Shown piece after piece: positions 22,523 to 34,303 of a stretch of 64,000 nt of DNA. The notes under the pieces were generated by a model. The model worked only from the letters and a program-made list of their open reading frames with translations, had not been told where the DNA came from and ran no database searches. The position numbers and the translations under genes were made by a program. The first letter of the stretch is position 1; each line of letters begins with the position of its first letter. Source of the stretch: Letharia columbiana (lineage: Eukaryota > Ascomycota > Lecanoromycetes > Lecanorales > Parmeliaceae); assembly GCF_014066305.1 (NCBI RefSeq), contig NW_023501097.1, forward strand, positions 62,001 through 126,000, in the 5' to 3' direction.

Positions 22523-22967
22523 TAGCCGCGACTGTTTGTTTTTTTTCTCGATGTGGGATGAAAGACTCGATCCCTTGAATCCTTCGTGGGTACTCTCAAA
22601 GGGCCGGTGTCGGTCACGAAAACCTAACATGGGCCATTATCCCTCACTCTCAAACATGTCTTTCGCCTCTCATCACACGAGGCTCTCACGTGCGCACATC
22701 AGCCAGGGGTTTAGCGTGTTTGTTTTTTGGCTTTCGCCACAGGTGAAGGCGCTTACTCTTCGGCTGAGATTATTCGCTTCCAAAGGTACTCTCATGTTTT
22801 TCTCCACATACAAGGGGAAAGAACGGGTTAGTGGGATACAGCATTTGTAATTGCAGAAAAATGCATGGGAACCAGAGTCTCAAATACAACTAAGCATGTG
22901 CACACTATACTGGGTCCCGTATTGGACAGCAAAATGGCTGATTCATAATCGTTTTCTCCACCCCCTG
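22523..22967. other. Convergent intergenic spacer
   Basis: This lies between the ends of the disordered-protein gene (+) and the DUF4385 gene (-). No gene is seen. Confidence 0.45.
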
Positions 22968-23504
22968 TCACTTCCCGCTTCGTCTTTTTCTGCTCTCTTT
23001 CCCGGACTCTACTTTCCTCTGCTTGTCCCACTCCTTTTGCTTTTTCAGAAATTCTGCCTTCTTCGCCTGATATCCCTTTAGAGCCCTAGCTCTATCCCAC
23101 ACTTCCTTGAAGACCCTGGAAGCCTCATCCTTCTCCTTCCATGCCTCAGAACCTTTCCATCCATCACCATTCCCATTTAGCACCTCACCGCTTCCTTCAC
23201 CCGCTGGGCAATACTTTCTCCCCCCCTTGTGATTGGCATACCGCCTCGCGCGTGTCATGCCCATCTGTAGGAACTTACGCGCCATGTCCATCCCAACGAA
23301 GTCATCTTCGTTCTCGTAGTCCAGGAAGGCGGTCCAAAGGTCCGATGAGGATTTCCGAGCCAATCCAGGCGTACGAAAGCGCCAGAGGGGGAGCAGAGCG
23401 GATTTGTAGGGTTCGAATGTCAGGACGCCGGTTTCGCCGCGCCCAATTCGATAGCGGGCCCAGGGGGGTTGACAAGATATGGAGGCGGACGGGGATGTGG
23501 ACAT
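22968..23504 (-). CDS. DUF4385 family protein
   Basis: The single-exon frame encodes 178 residues. The block RYRIGRGETGVLTFEPYKS, then LPLWRFRTP, DDFVGMDMARKFLQMGMTRA and RRYANHKGGRKY is the core of DUF4385, a family found in bacteria, phages and eukaryotes with no established activity. The C-terminal 60 residues are Lys/Glu-rich and not part of the core. The start at 23504 leaves the N-terminal part of the domain short compared with what I recall of the family, so an upstream exon is possible. It is divergent with esf1. Confidence 0.82.
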   Translation of the reverse strand: MSTSPSASISCQPPWARYRIGRGETGVLTFEPYKSALLPLWRFRTPGLARKSSSDLWTAFLDYENEDDFVGMDMARKFLQMGMTRARRYANHKGGRKYCPAGEGSGEVLNGNGDGWKGSEAWKEKDEASRVFKEVWDRARALKGYQAKKAEFLKKQKEWDKQRKVESGKESRKRRSGK

Positions 23505-23930
23505 TGCGGAGAAAAGATATTGTATCTGAGGTTAGCTATTTTCGTCCGTGGCGCTTGGGGCTGTCATGGACGATGAAATCGCCAGGAACTACTCCTGACG
23601 AGTACAGCTTCGCTGAAACAAGCCGAGGAGCAAGTGTGCTAGAGATTGAGGGACGCCTCGGACAGTAGTCTACTAGGTACCTTAGTCACATGGTGGTACC
23701 GTACCTTAGTCTGTGTTTTGAAAACGCCTTGTAAGGCTTATCGATAAGCTCGGGTAATCAGATTCCCAAATTCAAAGAAACGCTCGACACTTTCTTAACT
23801 TTACCTACATCTTTCACGAGCAGTCCATCCCGATAGAGGAGCTCAGTGAACAATCAATTTATTCAGCATCAATCTGAGATCACATAGATGGTGCTCCTCC
23901 GTTTATTGAAAAGGACAGAAGACCGTTACC
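23505..23930. promoter_or_regulatory. Divergent promoter region, DUF4385 gene / esf1
   Basis: This spacer of 426 bp separates the two start codons. An upstream ATG at 23888 is not in a frame that continues into esf1. No further element is recognised. Confidence 0.4.
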
Positions 23931-26202
23931 ATGCCGAAGCCTACAAGACAGAAGACGCCCAAGGGCTCTGGGGCCAAAGCAGACGACCATATCTGTAAGT
24001 GTAAACGCCATTAAAAAACAAAATCCCGATTGACTCCTGGTCTCAGCCGATCCCCGATTTGCAAACATCCAGACAGATGCCCGCTTTCGTTTGCCGTCAA
24101 AGAAAAGTACCCATGTTCAAATTGACAAGCGCTTCGCGCATATGTTACGTGATGAGAACTTTTCAAGTAGAGCCAAAGTTGATAGATATGGGAGAAAGCT
24201 ACCAAAGGATGCGGGTAGGAAAGAGCTGGAGAGGTATTATAGAATTGAGGATGAGGATAGCGAGGGTGCAGATGGGGAGCGGGGTGAGGATGAGGATGAG
24301 AAGATTCAACAGGAATTGGAGAGGGTCAAGACAGGAGATGAAGATCTCTCTTCATCCTCGGACGATAGCTCGTCCGACGGTGACGAGCTGGATGAGGCGG
24401 AGGAAGATGAGGTGTTTGGACTCCTAGACCAGAATGAGGGCGAAGGCGGCATACCAAAAGGAGAGGTCTCGTCACGCCTAGCGGTGGTCAATCTGGATTG
24501 GGATAACATACGAGCGGCCGATCTCATGGCTGTTTTCTCAAGTTTCGTGCCCAGCAGCGGCCGGATTTCAAACGTTTCTATATACCCAAGCGAATTTGGC
24601 AAGGATCGTATGCATAGAGAAGAAATGGAAGGCCCCCCAAAAGAAATTTTTGGTCAAAGTGGATCAAGGGCCCTACAAGATGACCAATCGTCCAGCTCTG
24701 AAGATGGAGGCCAAGAAGAGGAAGACAAGGGTGACGAGGCAGAGGACGAGAGGATTAAGAACTCCATACTGAAGGAGGACCAGGGTTTGGAGTTCAACTC
24801 TGCGAAATTACGCCGCTATCAACTTGAACGGTTACGGTACTACTACGCAGTACTTACTTGCTCTTCTGTTTCCGTCGCCGAGGCAATCTACAACGCCGTT
24901 GATGGCACTGAATATCTCACAACAGCCAACTTCTTTGACCTACGGTACATACCTGATGAGACGGAATTTTTGGATGAGAAGCCACGAGATGAGTGTGCGA
25001 GGATCCCTGATGGCTACAGGCCCAGCGAATTTGTGACAGATGCCCTGCAGCACAGCAAAGTCAGACTCACATGGGACGGGGATGACGGAACCAGAAAAGA
25101 AGCACAAAAGAGGGCATTTGCTGGCAGCCGAGCCGACATCGACGAGAATGATCTTAAGGCGTATCTTGGCAGCGACAGCTCTGAAGATGAAGCACCTGAA
25201 CCCTTCGTCGTCGATGCTACCTCTGCAAGTGCGGTCAACGGCGATCATATAGACTCCAAAACACCAAAGGGTCCTAAATTATCCAAGAAAGATGCGGAGC
25301 GTCAAAAGATGCGTGCACTCCTCGGCCTTCAGTCAGAACCAGTTTCATTAAAAAAGTCGAACGTAGAGAAGAGCGCCCCTGTAGGGGACATGCAGATTAC
25401 ATTTTCGTCGGGACTATCATCAGAACCGAACAAGGGCTCCGTTTTTGAGAACGAGCCAGAGCGAGACGAGACTACAGTCGAGAAATATGTCCGCAAGGAA
25501 AAAGAGCGAAAAGCCCGACGGAAAGAGAAGTCCAAGCACAAGACTGACTCCGATGATGCAACAGCGGATCAGGTAGAAGAAGTTCAGCCATCTGGCGACC
25601 AGCCAGGTGCAGAAGATCCAGCGACCCAGGATCTCGGATTCTCAGATCCCTTCTTTACTGCCCCCTCCCATGACAAAGCCACAACCACCGCCCAACGCAA
25701 AGCCGAGAAGCGTCAGAAACGCGAACAACGAGCTGCCGACGAAGCAGCCTCCGCAGCTAAACGCGCTGAGCTTGAGCTCTTGATGATCGACGAGAAGACA
25801 GGTGCTCAGAACATAAATCACTTTGATATGAACGAGAGTGCGAGAGCAGAGAAAGCGTCGAAGAAGAAGAAATCGAAGAAGCGGCTGAGCGAGAGGGAGA
25901 AAGAGGCGTTGGCAGTGAAGGAAAAAAGTGCTTTCGAGATGGATGTTGGGGATGAGAGGTTTAAGGATGTTTTCCGGAGGAGTGATTTTGCCATTGATCC
26001 GAGCCACCCAAGGTTTAAGGGGACGGAGGGGATGAAGCAATTGCTGGAGGAGGGGAGGAAGAAGAGGAGTTCAGGGGTTGTGGAGGACGAAGAGGATGGG
26101 AGGCGGGGGAAGAAGGCGAGGAGGAAAGAGGTGGATGAGGGAGAGATGGATGATGTACAGAGGCTGGTCAACAGGGTGAAATCAAAGACGAAGGGCCAGT
26201 AA
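23931..26202 (+). CDS. esf1: Pre-rRNA processing protein Esf1
   Basis: Exons 23931-23994 and 24047-26202 join in phase to 739 residues. Esf1 is a nucleolar 90S/SSU-processome factor needed for 18S rRNA maturation. The N-terminus SDPRFANIQTDARFRLPSKK spans the splice junction, followed by HVQIDKRFAHMLRDENFSSR and VDRYGRKLPKDAGRKELERY, the NUC153-related Esf1 signature. Acidic tracts lie near residues 90-120 and 190-220. The middle domain reads LAVVNLDWDNIRAADLMAVF and LEFNSAKLRRYQLERLRYYY. The C-terminal NUC153 motif is seen as DERFKDVFRRSDFAIDPSHP followed by RFKGTEGM. The basic tail fits nucleolar localisation. Confidence 0.94.
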
Positions 26203-26347
26203 ACCGTAGCTTTGGAAAATTCACCTGGCTCTCCACCCAAATTTGTGTGTGACCATGACTTTTCATGATGACGATAACCTTGCTTTGATATCCAAGACTC
26301 CACGCTTAAGATATCGCTCACAGTTCGCAAAAACACGATAGATCACC

Positions 26348-28344
26348 TTACCAATTCCACGTCCTCGAACTGGCCGTAAACACAGGCGGCTTCCACATGA
26401 GCCTGTCCGGCTCAATCCTCCTTCTCGCAATCCCCTTTGCTTTCTCCTTCGCCTTCGCCTTCTCCTTCGCCTCCAACACAGCCTCGGTGAGGACAATGAC
26501 ATGCTGTCCCTTGCTGTACCTCAGCATGTTCAGGTTTTGCAGTGTGTGCAGCACGTCGTTTGTCGTCATAGCGCTGAGTGCGCCTATCTCCTCTACCGAG
26601 ATTTCACCGCTGCCTTTGCCGTCTTTGCCGGTCTTTTCATGTTCGACGAGGGCGTCTGTGACGGTTTCGGCCCAGTAAGCGCGGTAGCCTAGGAGACCAA
26701 GATCGGAGAGCGGTTTTTCGGGTGATCCCAGTTTGGCTTCGCGTTTGGAAAGCTCGTAGCTGAATGCTATCAGAAGTTTCCCAAAGCCCTTTCTTTGGTA
26801 TTGTGGTAATGTAAGGATGCAGGCTACATTGTACCCCTCGGCTGATTCCTTTTCTTTGCTGAAGTAGCCAACTAGATGACATCCGTGTGGATCGCGAGTT
26901 GTCATGCAGTAAAACAAAAAAGGATCGACGTCGTAGTAAAGTGTTTTGTGGTCTAGGAAGAGTTTACTGAGTAGGCAAAGGTTACGACACCATCGACGTT
27001 GCCGGCGGCCATCAATTTCGAAGAAAGATACCGAAGAGTCGCGATAGATTTCGTTTCCTGGAGGATGGAGAAGGGTGCATTTTGCACGATGCCGAGTGAA
27101 GGTCTGAAGAGAGGCGAAATAACTCAGACAGAATTCGCAGATATGAATAGTGTCTGCGGCAGTGAAGTTGGAAGGATAGGGCGAGAAATACCAAGGCTCC
27201 ATTTCGAAAGCACCCATTTGAATACGGTCAAGATTTCGCACACGGGAGATTTCTGTTTGGTTCTGGGTCATGCTACCACCCGTGCGAAGCTTCTCAATTT
27301 CTTCTTCACGCGAGTAGGGAGCATTATGCTGTGGATTCGAAGCTTTGGCGGCAGCGGCAGCATCTTGAATATCAACGAGATCGAGCTCTGAATCTTCGCC
27401 TTTAGGGGTACCCGTAATGATTTCGGGGGCAATAACGGAGATGGAGTTGTCACTGCCAGGGCGGTTTTCCTTGCCTCCCACTAGGGAAGGCCGCACTGCT
27501 TTAGATGCATTGCCGGAGGTAGTACTTAGTTCTGGGGTGTCGGAACTCTTGCGGCTTGCGGCTGCTGTGGTGGACGTTCGCGGCCGTTTCTGGCCCGCGG
27601 TAGATTTGGGTAGAGTAGCGGATTTTGGAGCTGGAGCGGTTGATTTTTGGGATTTCTTGGTGGGGGCTTCGGGTTGTGGCCACTCGACTTCTTGTGAGAG
27701 GTCGAGACGAGATGCCGGCACCCATTCTGTGGAAATTCAGTGAGGTTATGATGATGGATGAGAGCTCGTGAACATACCATCGAGACGTTTGTTGAAGTCT
27801 TCGTAGTGGACGCTTAGTTTCGAAAGGTCAATAGAGCACTGACTTTTAGAGATCAGATTCAACGTACTAGAAGGTAGGTTCTCCTTTCTTGCTTTCTTTT
27901 ATTGACAAGATTTCAGCTTTCCTTTTCTCGCCATCCTTTGGTGCAAGTTAGGATGTCAGCTGATTTGATTTTGTCTCCTGATGAGAAGAGGCTCCCGTGG
28001 AGGGATAGCACTTATACGACATGAGAGGCATAAGTCAAAATTTGGGGGATGGTGTGCGAGCCAACACAAAGGCACACGGTTCATAACTTAGGGATGATCA
28101 GAGTGGAAGGCCAAGCGGACTGTCGCAAAATAATGAAATTTCCCACCCACTTTTCCCACGAAAGCCTTGACCCCGATCCTGAAAATTCATGATATTAGCA
28201 ACTGAAGTGACAACACCATGGATCATGAATATATCATCGATGCCATCAATTGATTGTATACCTCAAGGTGTTGATCGTCGCCATGCCCTTTTCCACCGTA
28301 TCTGGTGTACTAGTCCGCTCTGGGGATCCATCTCTTGGTGCCAT
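26348..28344 (-). CDS. esa1: MYST-family histone acetyltransferase Esa1 (Tip60/KAT5), NuA4 catalytic subunit
   Basis: Five exons, 28344-28262, 28178-28151, 27935-27868, 27812-27778 and 27726-26348, join in phase to 530 residues. Esa1 acetylates H4 and H2A in NuA4. The N-terminal chromo-barrel runs from [19 protein letters not shown] (across a splice) to [16 protein letters not shown], assembled from four short exons, one of 28 nt and one of 35 nt. A low-complexity linker (about residues 90-220) leads to the MYST domain: zinc finger CEFC...HRAKC (about 268-288), the catalytic cysteine region [10 protein letters not shown], acetyl-CoA loop [16 protein letters not shown], and the catalytic glutamate region [16 protein letters not shown]. 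The C-terminus ends [10 protein letters not shown]. The ATG at 28344 lies in a clean context; the next in-frame Met is 20 residues on. Confidence 0.95.
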
Positions 28345-28823
28345 ATTTGTCGCACGACTTCTGAGTACAGTTTCCCTGAGTTTGAGGATGAAATAGTCGT
28401 GATTCGAATTTTGCTGGATGAATTCGTGTTCAAGAAGGTTGAGCTTCTTGCGACGTTTTCAGGTAGGTTGATAGGGCTGAGGCGGTGAAAGTTGTCTTTG
28501 AGTACGAGTAATAAGGTATTTGCTCTTTCAATTTACGCTTCAACACACCACCAAGAGTCTAAGACCCATATTTTACGGTAGCACGGTAAGTTGCCAAACA
28601 ATTGCACCTTGTCTATAAAGGCAAGCTTGGTAAGAGTGATATTTGCGCGGGTCATGTGACTTGCATTAAATTTGCATTAATGCTCGGCCTGCAGGCCGCG
28701 GCCCCTCAGACTGCTCTGATGGAATCTACACCAATGCATCATTTCCGTAAACATCGTAGCCTCATGACACATAGCGCTCACACTTCCTAAACTCCTCGCT
28801 CCACCAAAGTACGGCAAACGCTT
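28345..28823. other. Intergenic region between esa1 and gid8
   Basis: Both neighbours are on the minus strand, so this is the esa1 promoter plus the gid8 3' region. No gene or repeat is recognised. Confidence 0.4.
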
Positions 28824-30144
28824 TTAGTAAGGGCCCCACCCGGTCACCATGGGATCAGCAGCTTGGCGGAGAGAGCTACCATTTTGGGAACTCTCGTGGC
28901 CGTTATGTGCAGGATCAAAGCCAAGCTCAATACGTTCCGGAAGATGCTCTTTCTTTGCTTGTATAGCCTTCTGGTTTGCCCAAGACCGATAATTGACAAG
29001 GTCATAGAGTGTTGCTTTGGTACGTTCACCCTGGCTCAGCAGTAGGGCTTGATTGACCCGCTGGGCCACCTCTTGACGTAGAGCTGGATCGAGCAACGCT
29101 GCCAGAGGAGGTGCGAGATTATCTGGCGGGAAAATAAGTAAGGCCATTGTGCGCTCAAGGTCCTCTAAGAATTCCTGATTCGTAGGGGCACGTGGCGCAA
29201 GATGTGTAGTAGCGAAGGTCAGGGCAGGAGTGATGTCGCCATCTGGGGTCGCCGTGGCTTTTCGAATGAGTTCGATCAGCTGTAGGCGCAGCAACGAGAA
29301 GTGTAGTGCCGAGTCTTGATCAAGGACCTTCAACTGTGATTAGCGTGTTCTCCAATAATGCTTGCAGTATGAAAAAAATTAGGTAACAGAGTAATGCTCA
29401 GACTGAAGACTGAAGTAGTTTGAGTTGTTTTCTCATCAACACCCCGAGGGGTCTATGAGTGGTGCATGAACAATATCTAATCATAGCAATGTTGTATGCG
29501 CCGAGCACGCAGATGACGACGAGGAGCCTAGGCTTACTTGAGGATTCAACTCATTGATCTTCTCGATCGCACTCTGGATATCTCCTGATGCGATAGCTTC
29601 GCGAATCTCCACACGCTCCTGTATCGAGTCCACGTCCAGCTCCGGCTCTATGTTCGCTTCAAGGGCAAACCTCTGAGCAGCTTCAGGGTAGCCTTCGCTT
29701 ATAAGGTACTCCATAATGACTGCATTGAGATCGCTGGAAGGAGCATACCCAAGTCAGCATTTGTTCGAACTCTGCCGAGTCGCGGCGAGACCGAGTAACA
29801 ATGTGACATAAGCTCGAGGTTGGTAGGTTCAGAGGAACAAGTTCATAGGTTTTCCGCACGGTGTATCGGAGAGATTCCCAACTTGATTTTGGAGACATCA
29901 TGGTAGAGAGAAGTAGGAGGGAAAGGCTGGAGTTTCTCATGACGAGTAGGGTATAAGCAGAGCAACGTACGTCTTTGAGAGTTTTACATCCTCGATAGCT
30001 TGCTCGAAGGAATGCCGAGGAGGGGTAGGAGTGGACGTTGTGGAAGAAGTCTGCGATTTGGATGGTGGTATTCAGTTATTGGGTGGTGCTTGAATCGTCG
30101 AGATTTGTGAGACATACCATAGCGGGTCTTCGAGCGGCTGTCAT
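28824..30144 (-). CDS. gid8: GID/CTLH ubiquitin-ligase subunit Gid8
   Basis: Four exons, 30144-30118, 30050-29971, 29733-29538 and 29327-28824, join in phase to 268 residues. Gid8 is a scaffold subunit of the GID/CTLH E3 ligase, which in yeast removes gluconeogenic enzymes on return to glucose. The LisH motif is DLNAVIMEYLISEGYPEAAQ, starting at about residue 37; the CTLH follows (REAIASGDIQSAIEKINELN), and the CRA region begins with LHFSLLRLQLIELIRKA. The last intron (29328-29537) could end at either of two AGs; the chosen one gives NPQVLDQD, which fits family usage. The first exon encodes only nine residues. Confidence 0.93.
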
Positions 30145-30451
30145 AGCCAAGGCATTTCTTATCCTTTCTAGCTCACGTCTAGAAGCCTCATGTATCGGCG
30201 AGGCTGGCATCAATATGTTATGTGGAAGTGTGGAGGAACAGGAGAGGAAGTTAAGGCTCCAGTGGGAGAGTGGTGCCAGTAACAAATTTAAATTGTGTTT
30301 GGATCCGGGTAGGGCTGACAAGCCTTTTGGGGCTTTTTGTAGCAAAGGTGATATAAAAAGTGGTCAAGATACAATGTATAACGCATAGCTGAGGCTTCAT
30401 TTTTGTTGATATGAGTTGTCCTTCAACTAAGTCTACCGCGTGATCAATACA
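30145..30451. promoter_or_regulatory. Divergent promoter region, gid8 / urk1
   Basis: 307 bp separate the two start codons. No specific element is recognised. Confidence 0.4.
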
Positions 30452-32053
30452 ATGGAGAGAGCACACTACTCGCCACCCTGGGCGGATACTAGCATAATCG
30501 GCATAGCTGGGAGCTCTGGCTCTGGCAAATCCACTTTGGCCCACAAAATTGTCAGTTCGTTGAATCTACCTTGGGTTGCCATTCTGTCTATGGTAAATAG
30601 AAATCTGTCGTAATATAAGCCTGTCCCTCATTGAACGTCTAGGACTCCTTCTACAGAGTCTTGACCCCTGAACAACATATTCTGGCACAGAGGAATGAAT
30701 ATGACTTTGACTCCCCAAGCTCAATCGATTTCGACACCTTGGTCGAACGTCTTCAAGATCTCAAGGCCGGGTAGGGCAATCTTCGGCCAGAACATTTCAG
30801 GATCACTCATATACTAATCTCTCCAAAGCCGTCGAGCAGAAATACCCATATATTCGTTCGAGCATCACCGACGTCAAGATAGCACGGAATCTCTTTACTC
30901 CCCCCATGTATTAATACTAGAAGGCATATTTGCCCTTTGTGATCAGCGCATGCTAGACCTGTTGGACCTGAGAATATTTGCAGAGGCGGATGCCGACGTC
31001 TGCCTTGGACGAAGAAGTATGTTCTGACCTGGTTACCCTTATTGAGGCTTCCAAGCTGATGCTAAAATCAAGCAAGTAACCCGCGATGTTAGAGAACGTG
31101 GTCGCGATATCGAGGGATGCATCAAACAATGGATGTCATTTGTAAAGCCAAACTTCGAGAAATTTGTTGAGCCGCAACGCAAGGTCGCAGGTAAGAACTG
31201 CTATCTGGAGACCGATAAGAAGCCGGCTTAAAATGTGCACGTAGATATCATAATTCCTGCCCGTCTGGACAACCGTGTGGCTATCGACATAGTGGTAGGA
31301 CATGTCAAGCGGACACTAAAGGAAAAGTCGAGAAAGCACCAAGAAGAATTACAGAGACTCGGGAAACAGGTCGAGGACGAGCCCTTGTCAGAGAATGTTC
31401 TGCTTTTGGAGCAGACCCGGGAGATCGTCGGGATGAACACGGTTATCCAAAACCCAATGACCGCGGAGGTAGACTTCATTTTCTACTTCGACAGGTTATC
31501 TAGCCTTTTGGTCGAGAGGTAAGCAAATTTCACATACGGAAAGCGCGGCGTACTCAAATTTCGTAATAGAGCCATGGAAAACCTTCACTTCAATCCAAAG
31601 GACGTACTAACACCCCAGGGTTATCATTACAAAGGCCTTGAAATGGCCGGCGAAGTCAGCGCCGTCGTGATATCCCGTGGTGGATCGTGCTTCGAGACAG
31701 GCCTCAGACGCGTTATCCCTGACTGCAAATGCGGACGACTTCTCATACAGACGAGCTATCGGACTGGCGAGCCCGAACTACATTATTGGAAGCTACCTTC
31801 TGATATTGCCTCACACGATAGCGTGCTTCTACTGGATCCACAGATGTCGAGTGGCGGTGCAGCACTAATGGCAGTAAAGGTGCTGGTAGACCATGGAGTT
31901 TCGGAAGAGAAAGTGGTCTTCGTAACGTATTTTGCGGGCAGGATGGGAGTGAATCGCCTATTGAGCGTTTTCCCCAACATGAAATTAGTTGTTTGCAAGA
32001 TTGTCGAGGATTTTCAGGAGAGGTGGCTCGAGGAAAAATATTTCGGTTGCTAG
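30452..32053 (+). CDS. urk1: Uridine kinase with C-terminal phosphoribosyltransferase domain
   Basis: Six exons, 30452-30592, 30643-30770, 30829-31016, 31077-31190, 31245-31518 and 31570-32053, join in phase to 442 residues. The enzyme phosphorylates uridine/cytidine for pyrimidine salvage. The Walker A motif GSSGSGKST is at residues 20-28, followed by SMDSFYR, FDSPSSIDFD, the kinase block HVLILEGIFAL, and RRITRDVRERGRD. After IIPARLDNRVAIDI comes the UPRT-like domain (about residues 290-442) with RGGSCFETGLR, IQTSYRTGEPELHY and a PRPP-loop region VLLLDPQMSSGGAAL. In the loop the canonical family pattern DPMLATGGS is altered to DPQMSSGGA, as is usual in the fused type, where transferase activity is often doubtful. 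The fourth exon acceptor (31076) is one of two close AGs and was fixed by phase. Confidence 0.94.
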
Positions 32054-32542
32054 GAACGCATTTTCTTCCTGTCTTGCGTGTCAATGTGAGAGGCGTGCAG
32101 CAGTGTGTGCGGGACGCGAGATCTATTTTAGAGAGACAAGAGTGGTGAATGAGTGCCGCACAGATCTACTGAGAACAGATCCTGAGCCTTGCACCGCCAG
32201 TACAAAACGTCTTCCACAGGATTTTGCTGTAGAAATTCTCTAGCTCGTTTGCTGATTTCGAGTTGGGTAAGCTGATCACGGCTTGAGAGAAGTCCCATTC
32301 CGCCATCCGAAGGAATCCATGTGTCTCTGGTTCAAACCTAGACACCCGATCTCCGCCCTGATTTTCACGCTTCATCACTCCCAGAGCATCATTTCGCTAT
32401 CCACCGCCGAGTCATCAGCCGCAGTATGTATTTTGTTGTCCAATGTTATGCCTGCATCCTCTCCATTGTCGTCGCTCACGTCTCCAGCATTGTCCTCGAC
32501 CTGGCGCCCATCTTCGCCCAAAATTCCAATCCCAAAGACAGC
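32054..32542. other. Intergenic region
   Basis: No supported gene. A 70-codon minus-strand frame (32166-32378) looks mildly protein-like (RMAEWDFSQAVISLP) and might be an exon of an unrecognised gene, but I cannot connect it to anything. Confidence 0.35.
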
Positions 32543-33623
32543 TCAGTTTGCAACCACAACGCCATCTTTCATGAGGTTACCATTCCGGATAACATAGCCA
32601 TCGTCATCGTCTATCATTTCGTCGTACCCGTTTCCATGTTTTTCATTAGCATTGGTCTCTTGCGCGTTGGAGGAGGCTTCCACCCTTCCATCTCCTTGAT
32701 GCTCAGAGCGCGCTTCCTCCTCTTGCCTATTCAACTCTGCTTTCTTCTGTCGTTGCTTCTTCTCGTCAATCATCTTGTACTTCCAATGGCACAATCCATT
32801 TTCAAAGATGCTTTCAAGATCATAGCTTTGAGAATTGTCAATGATCTCCAACGTTGGCCAATCTCGTGAAGGGGGCTTACCGCCTGTAGTCCCCAGACAC
32901 TTCCCACTTCACATTGTCGAGATTTTCCGACAGGCTAGCTAAAAAGCCTGTTTCAAACTCGCCAAAGGCCGTCTTTGCGCCAAAAGTTGGAGATTCTGCG
33001 TGAGCTTCGGCCCCTTGCCAAACCCTTGAGCTTTACCGAAGTCAGTTTTGGTGTGGTTGCTAAGGAAGAACCTTTTGGCATTCAGCAATGGCACTGCCCA
33101 ACAGAACTCCTTCCTATTCTTGGTGGTCACTCTTGCGAAGACCTCAAGGGTCTGAAGGGCTGTGCAAGACCTGAGATATATGAGGACGATGAAAGGCCGT
33201 GATTTCTTGTGATGATGCCATCGGATGTTTCTAAGCAGCCGACGTCCGCAAATGCCAACCTTCTCCAGGAATTCCAAGAAGGGACGTATGTAGAAGAACT
33301 CAAAGCCGTTTTTGACTAGGTAGACTCTTAAGAGACTCGTTCCAGATTTGACGGCGAGATCCAGCGAAGGCCAGATTGCGCCAAGCGATGGCGTCTCTGT
33401 AGAAGGGCTTTGTAATTTTGGTCTCGGCACCAATGAAAGTAGGCTTCACAAAGATCAAGGAGTACATGTTATCACGAATCTCCCGTGGGAAGCTGAGGAC
33501 ATTGAGGCCTTGGTCATCCGTGACTCTTCGTGCCTCTGCGGCTTGCCCCTAGATAACTAGAGCTTCTCTTGGGTGGGGATGGAGATTGACGCCGTCATGA
33601 CCAAAGCTAAGAGTCATAACCAT
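32543..33623 (-). pseudogene. Decayed gene of an uncharacterised fungal protein family
   Basis: A minus-strand reading runs from an ATG at 33623 through LNVLSFPREIRDNMYSLIFV and ITKPFYRDAIAWRNLAFAGS, then YLVKNGFEFFYIRPFLEFLE and RRLLRNIRWHHHKKSRPFIV, ending in a charged tail. It has the look of the large family of fungal proteins of about 250-350 residues that open with an 'LP.EIRD.IY' motif. Continuity is broken twice: an in-frame TAG at 33551-33549, and a one-base shift near 33330 where CTTAAGAGTC would read through as CTTAGAGTC. Two introns have to be assumed downstream, one of only 41 nt (after TDFG) and one of about 55 nt (after SGDYRR). An alternative is a living gene with an unusual intron structure, but the two lesions make decay likelier. 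Function unknown. Confidence 0.55.
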
Positions 33624-34303
33624 CTGGGCTATTATTGAGAGATTATTTTGGCGCACTAAGCCTGGAAAGTAACACACCTTGTCTGGCAATGAAGTTCTGC
33701 CTCGAGGTGAAAGTTATAGGTCAAGTGAGGTTTGTAGACAAAATTCTTTCAATGCTTAAGCAAACGAGAATGATGTGTATGATGAACGAGATGTCGGAAA
33801 ACTCTGAAGTGCTACTGTGCTTGGTTCTGTGATGAGTGGTATGCAGATAGGCTGCAGAAAGTACATGTTGGCGGCAATCTGAATGAGTAAACTGAGAGGA
33901 GCTTGACAACTGTTGTATTGAGAGAGACATGAGAGATTTCCTCCAAACGAGACTTGTGACTGGTCCTGTATCGTAAGGGACTTGTGGAGATCTCGAAGGC
34001 TGTGAAGAAGATGTCTTGCTGTATGATTTAGCTGAGTACAAGGAAGGGGAAGCAAAAGTGTAGACCTTTTCTGCAAGGAAGTTGTTTGGGGTTCTGAAGA
34101 GTGAATGCAGAAGGCAGACTCTAACCAATCAGAGCAGACGAAGCTTACCTTCCTTGACAGTTGTATCGTTCATTTCTTAAAAGGTGCATTGCAGACTGGC
34201 AAGGAGAAATTTGACTTCAAATGACAGCAATGGATATGAATTGAGTCCATGCTTGGGTTCGTTTGCTATCTACAACTTGACTCCTTTCAGTCATCCAAAG
34301 CCA
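33624..34303. other. Intergenic region
   Basis: There are open frames on both strands, but none has recognisable similarity or convincing composition. It presumably holds the 3' end of the complex I gene. Confidence 0.35.

Noticed and set aside
32330..32350. GGTTCAAACC-like string resembling a tRNA B box (also GGTTCGAGTCA near 4960)
   Set aside because: No matching A box or cloverleaf stems could be drawn around either site.
33721..34128. 135-residue minus-strand open frame
   Set aside because: Ser/Thr/His-rich with no family similarity; lies between a decayed gene and the complex I gene and is probably chance.
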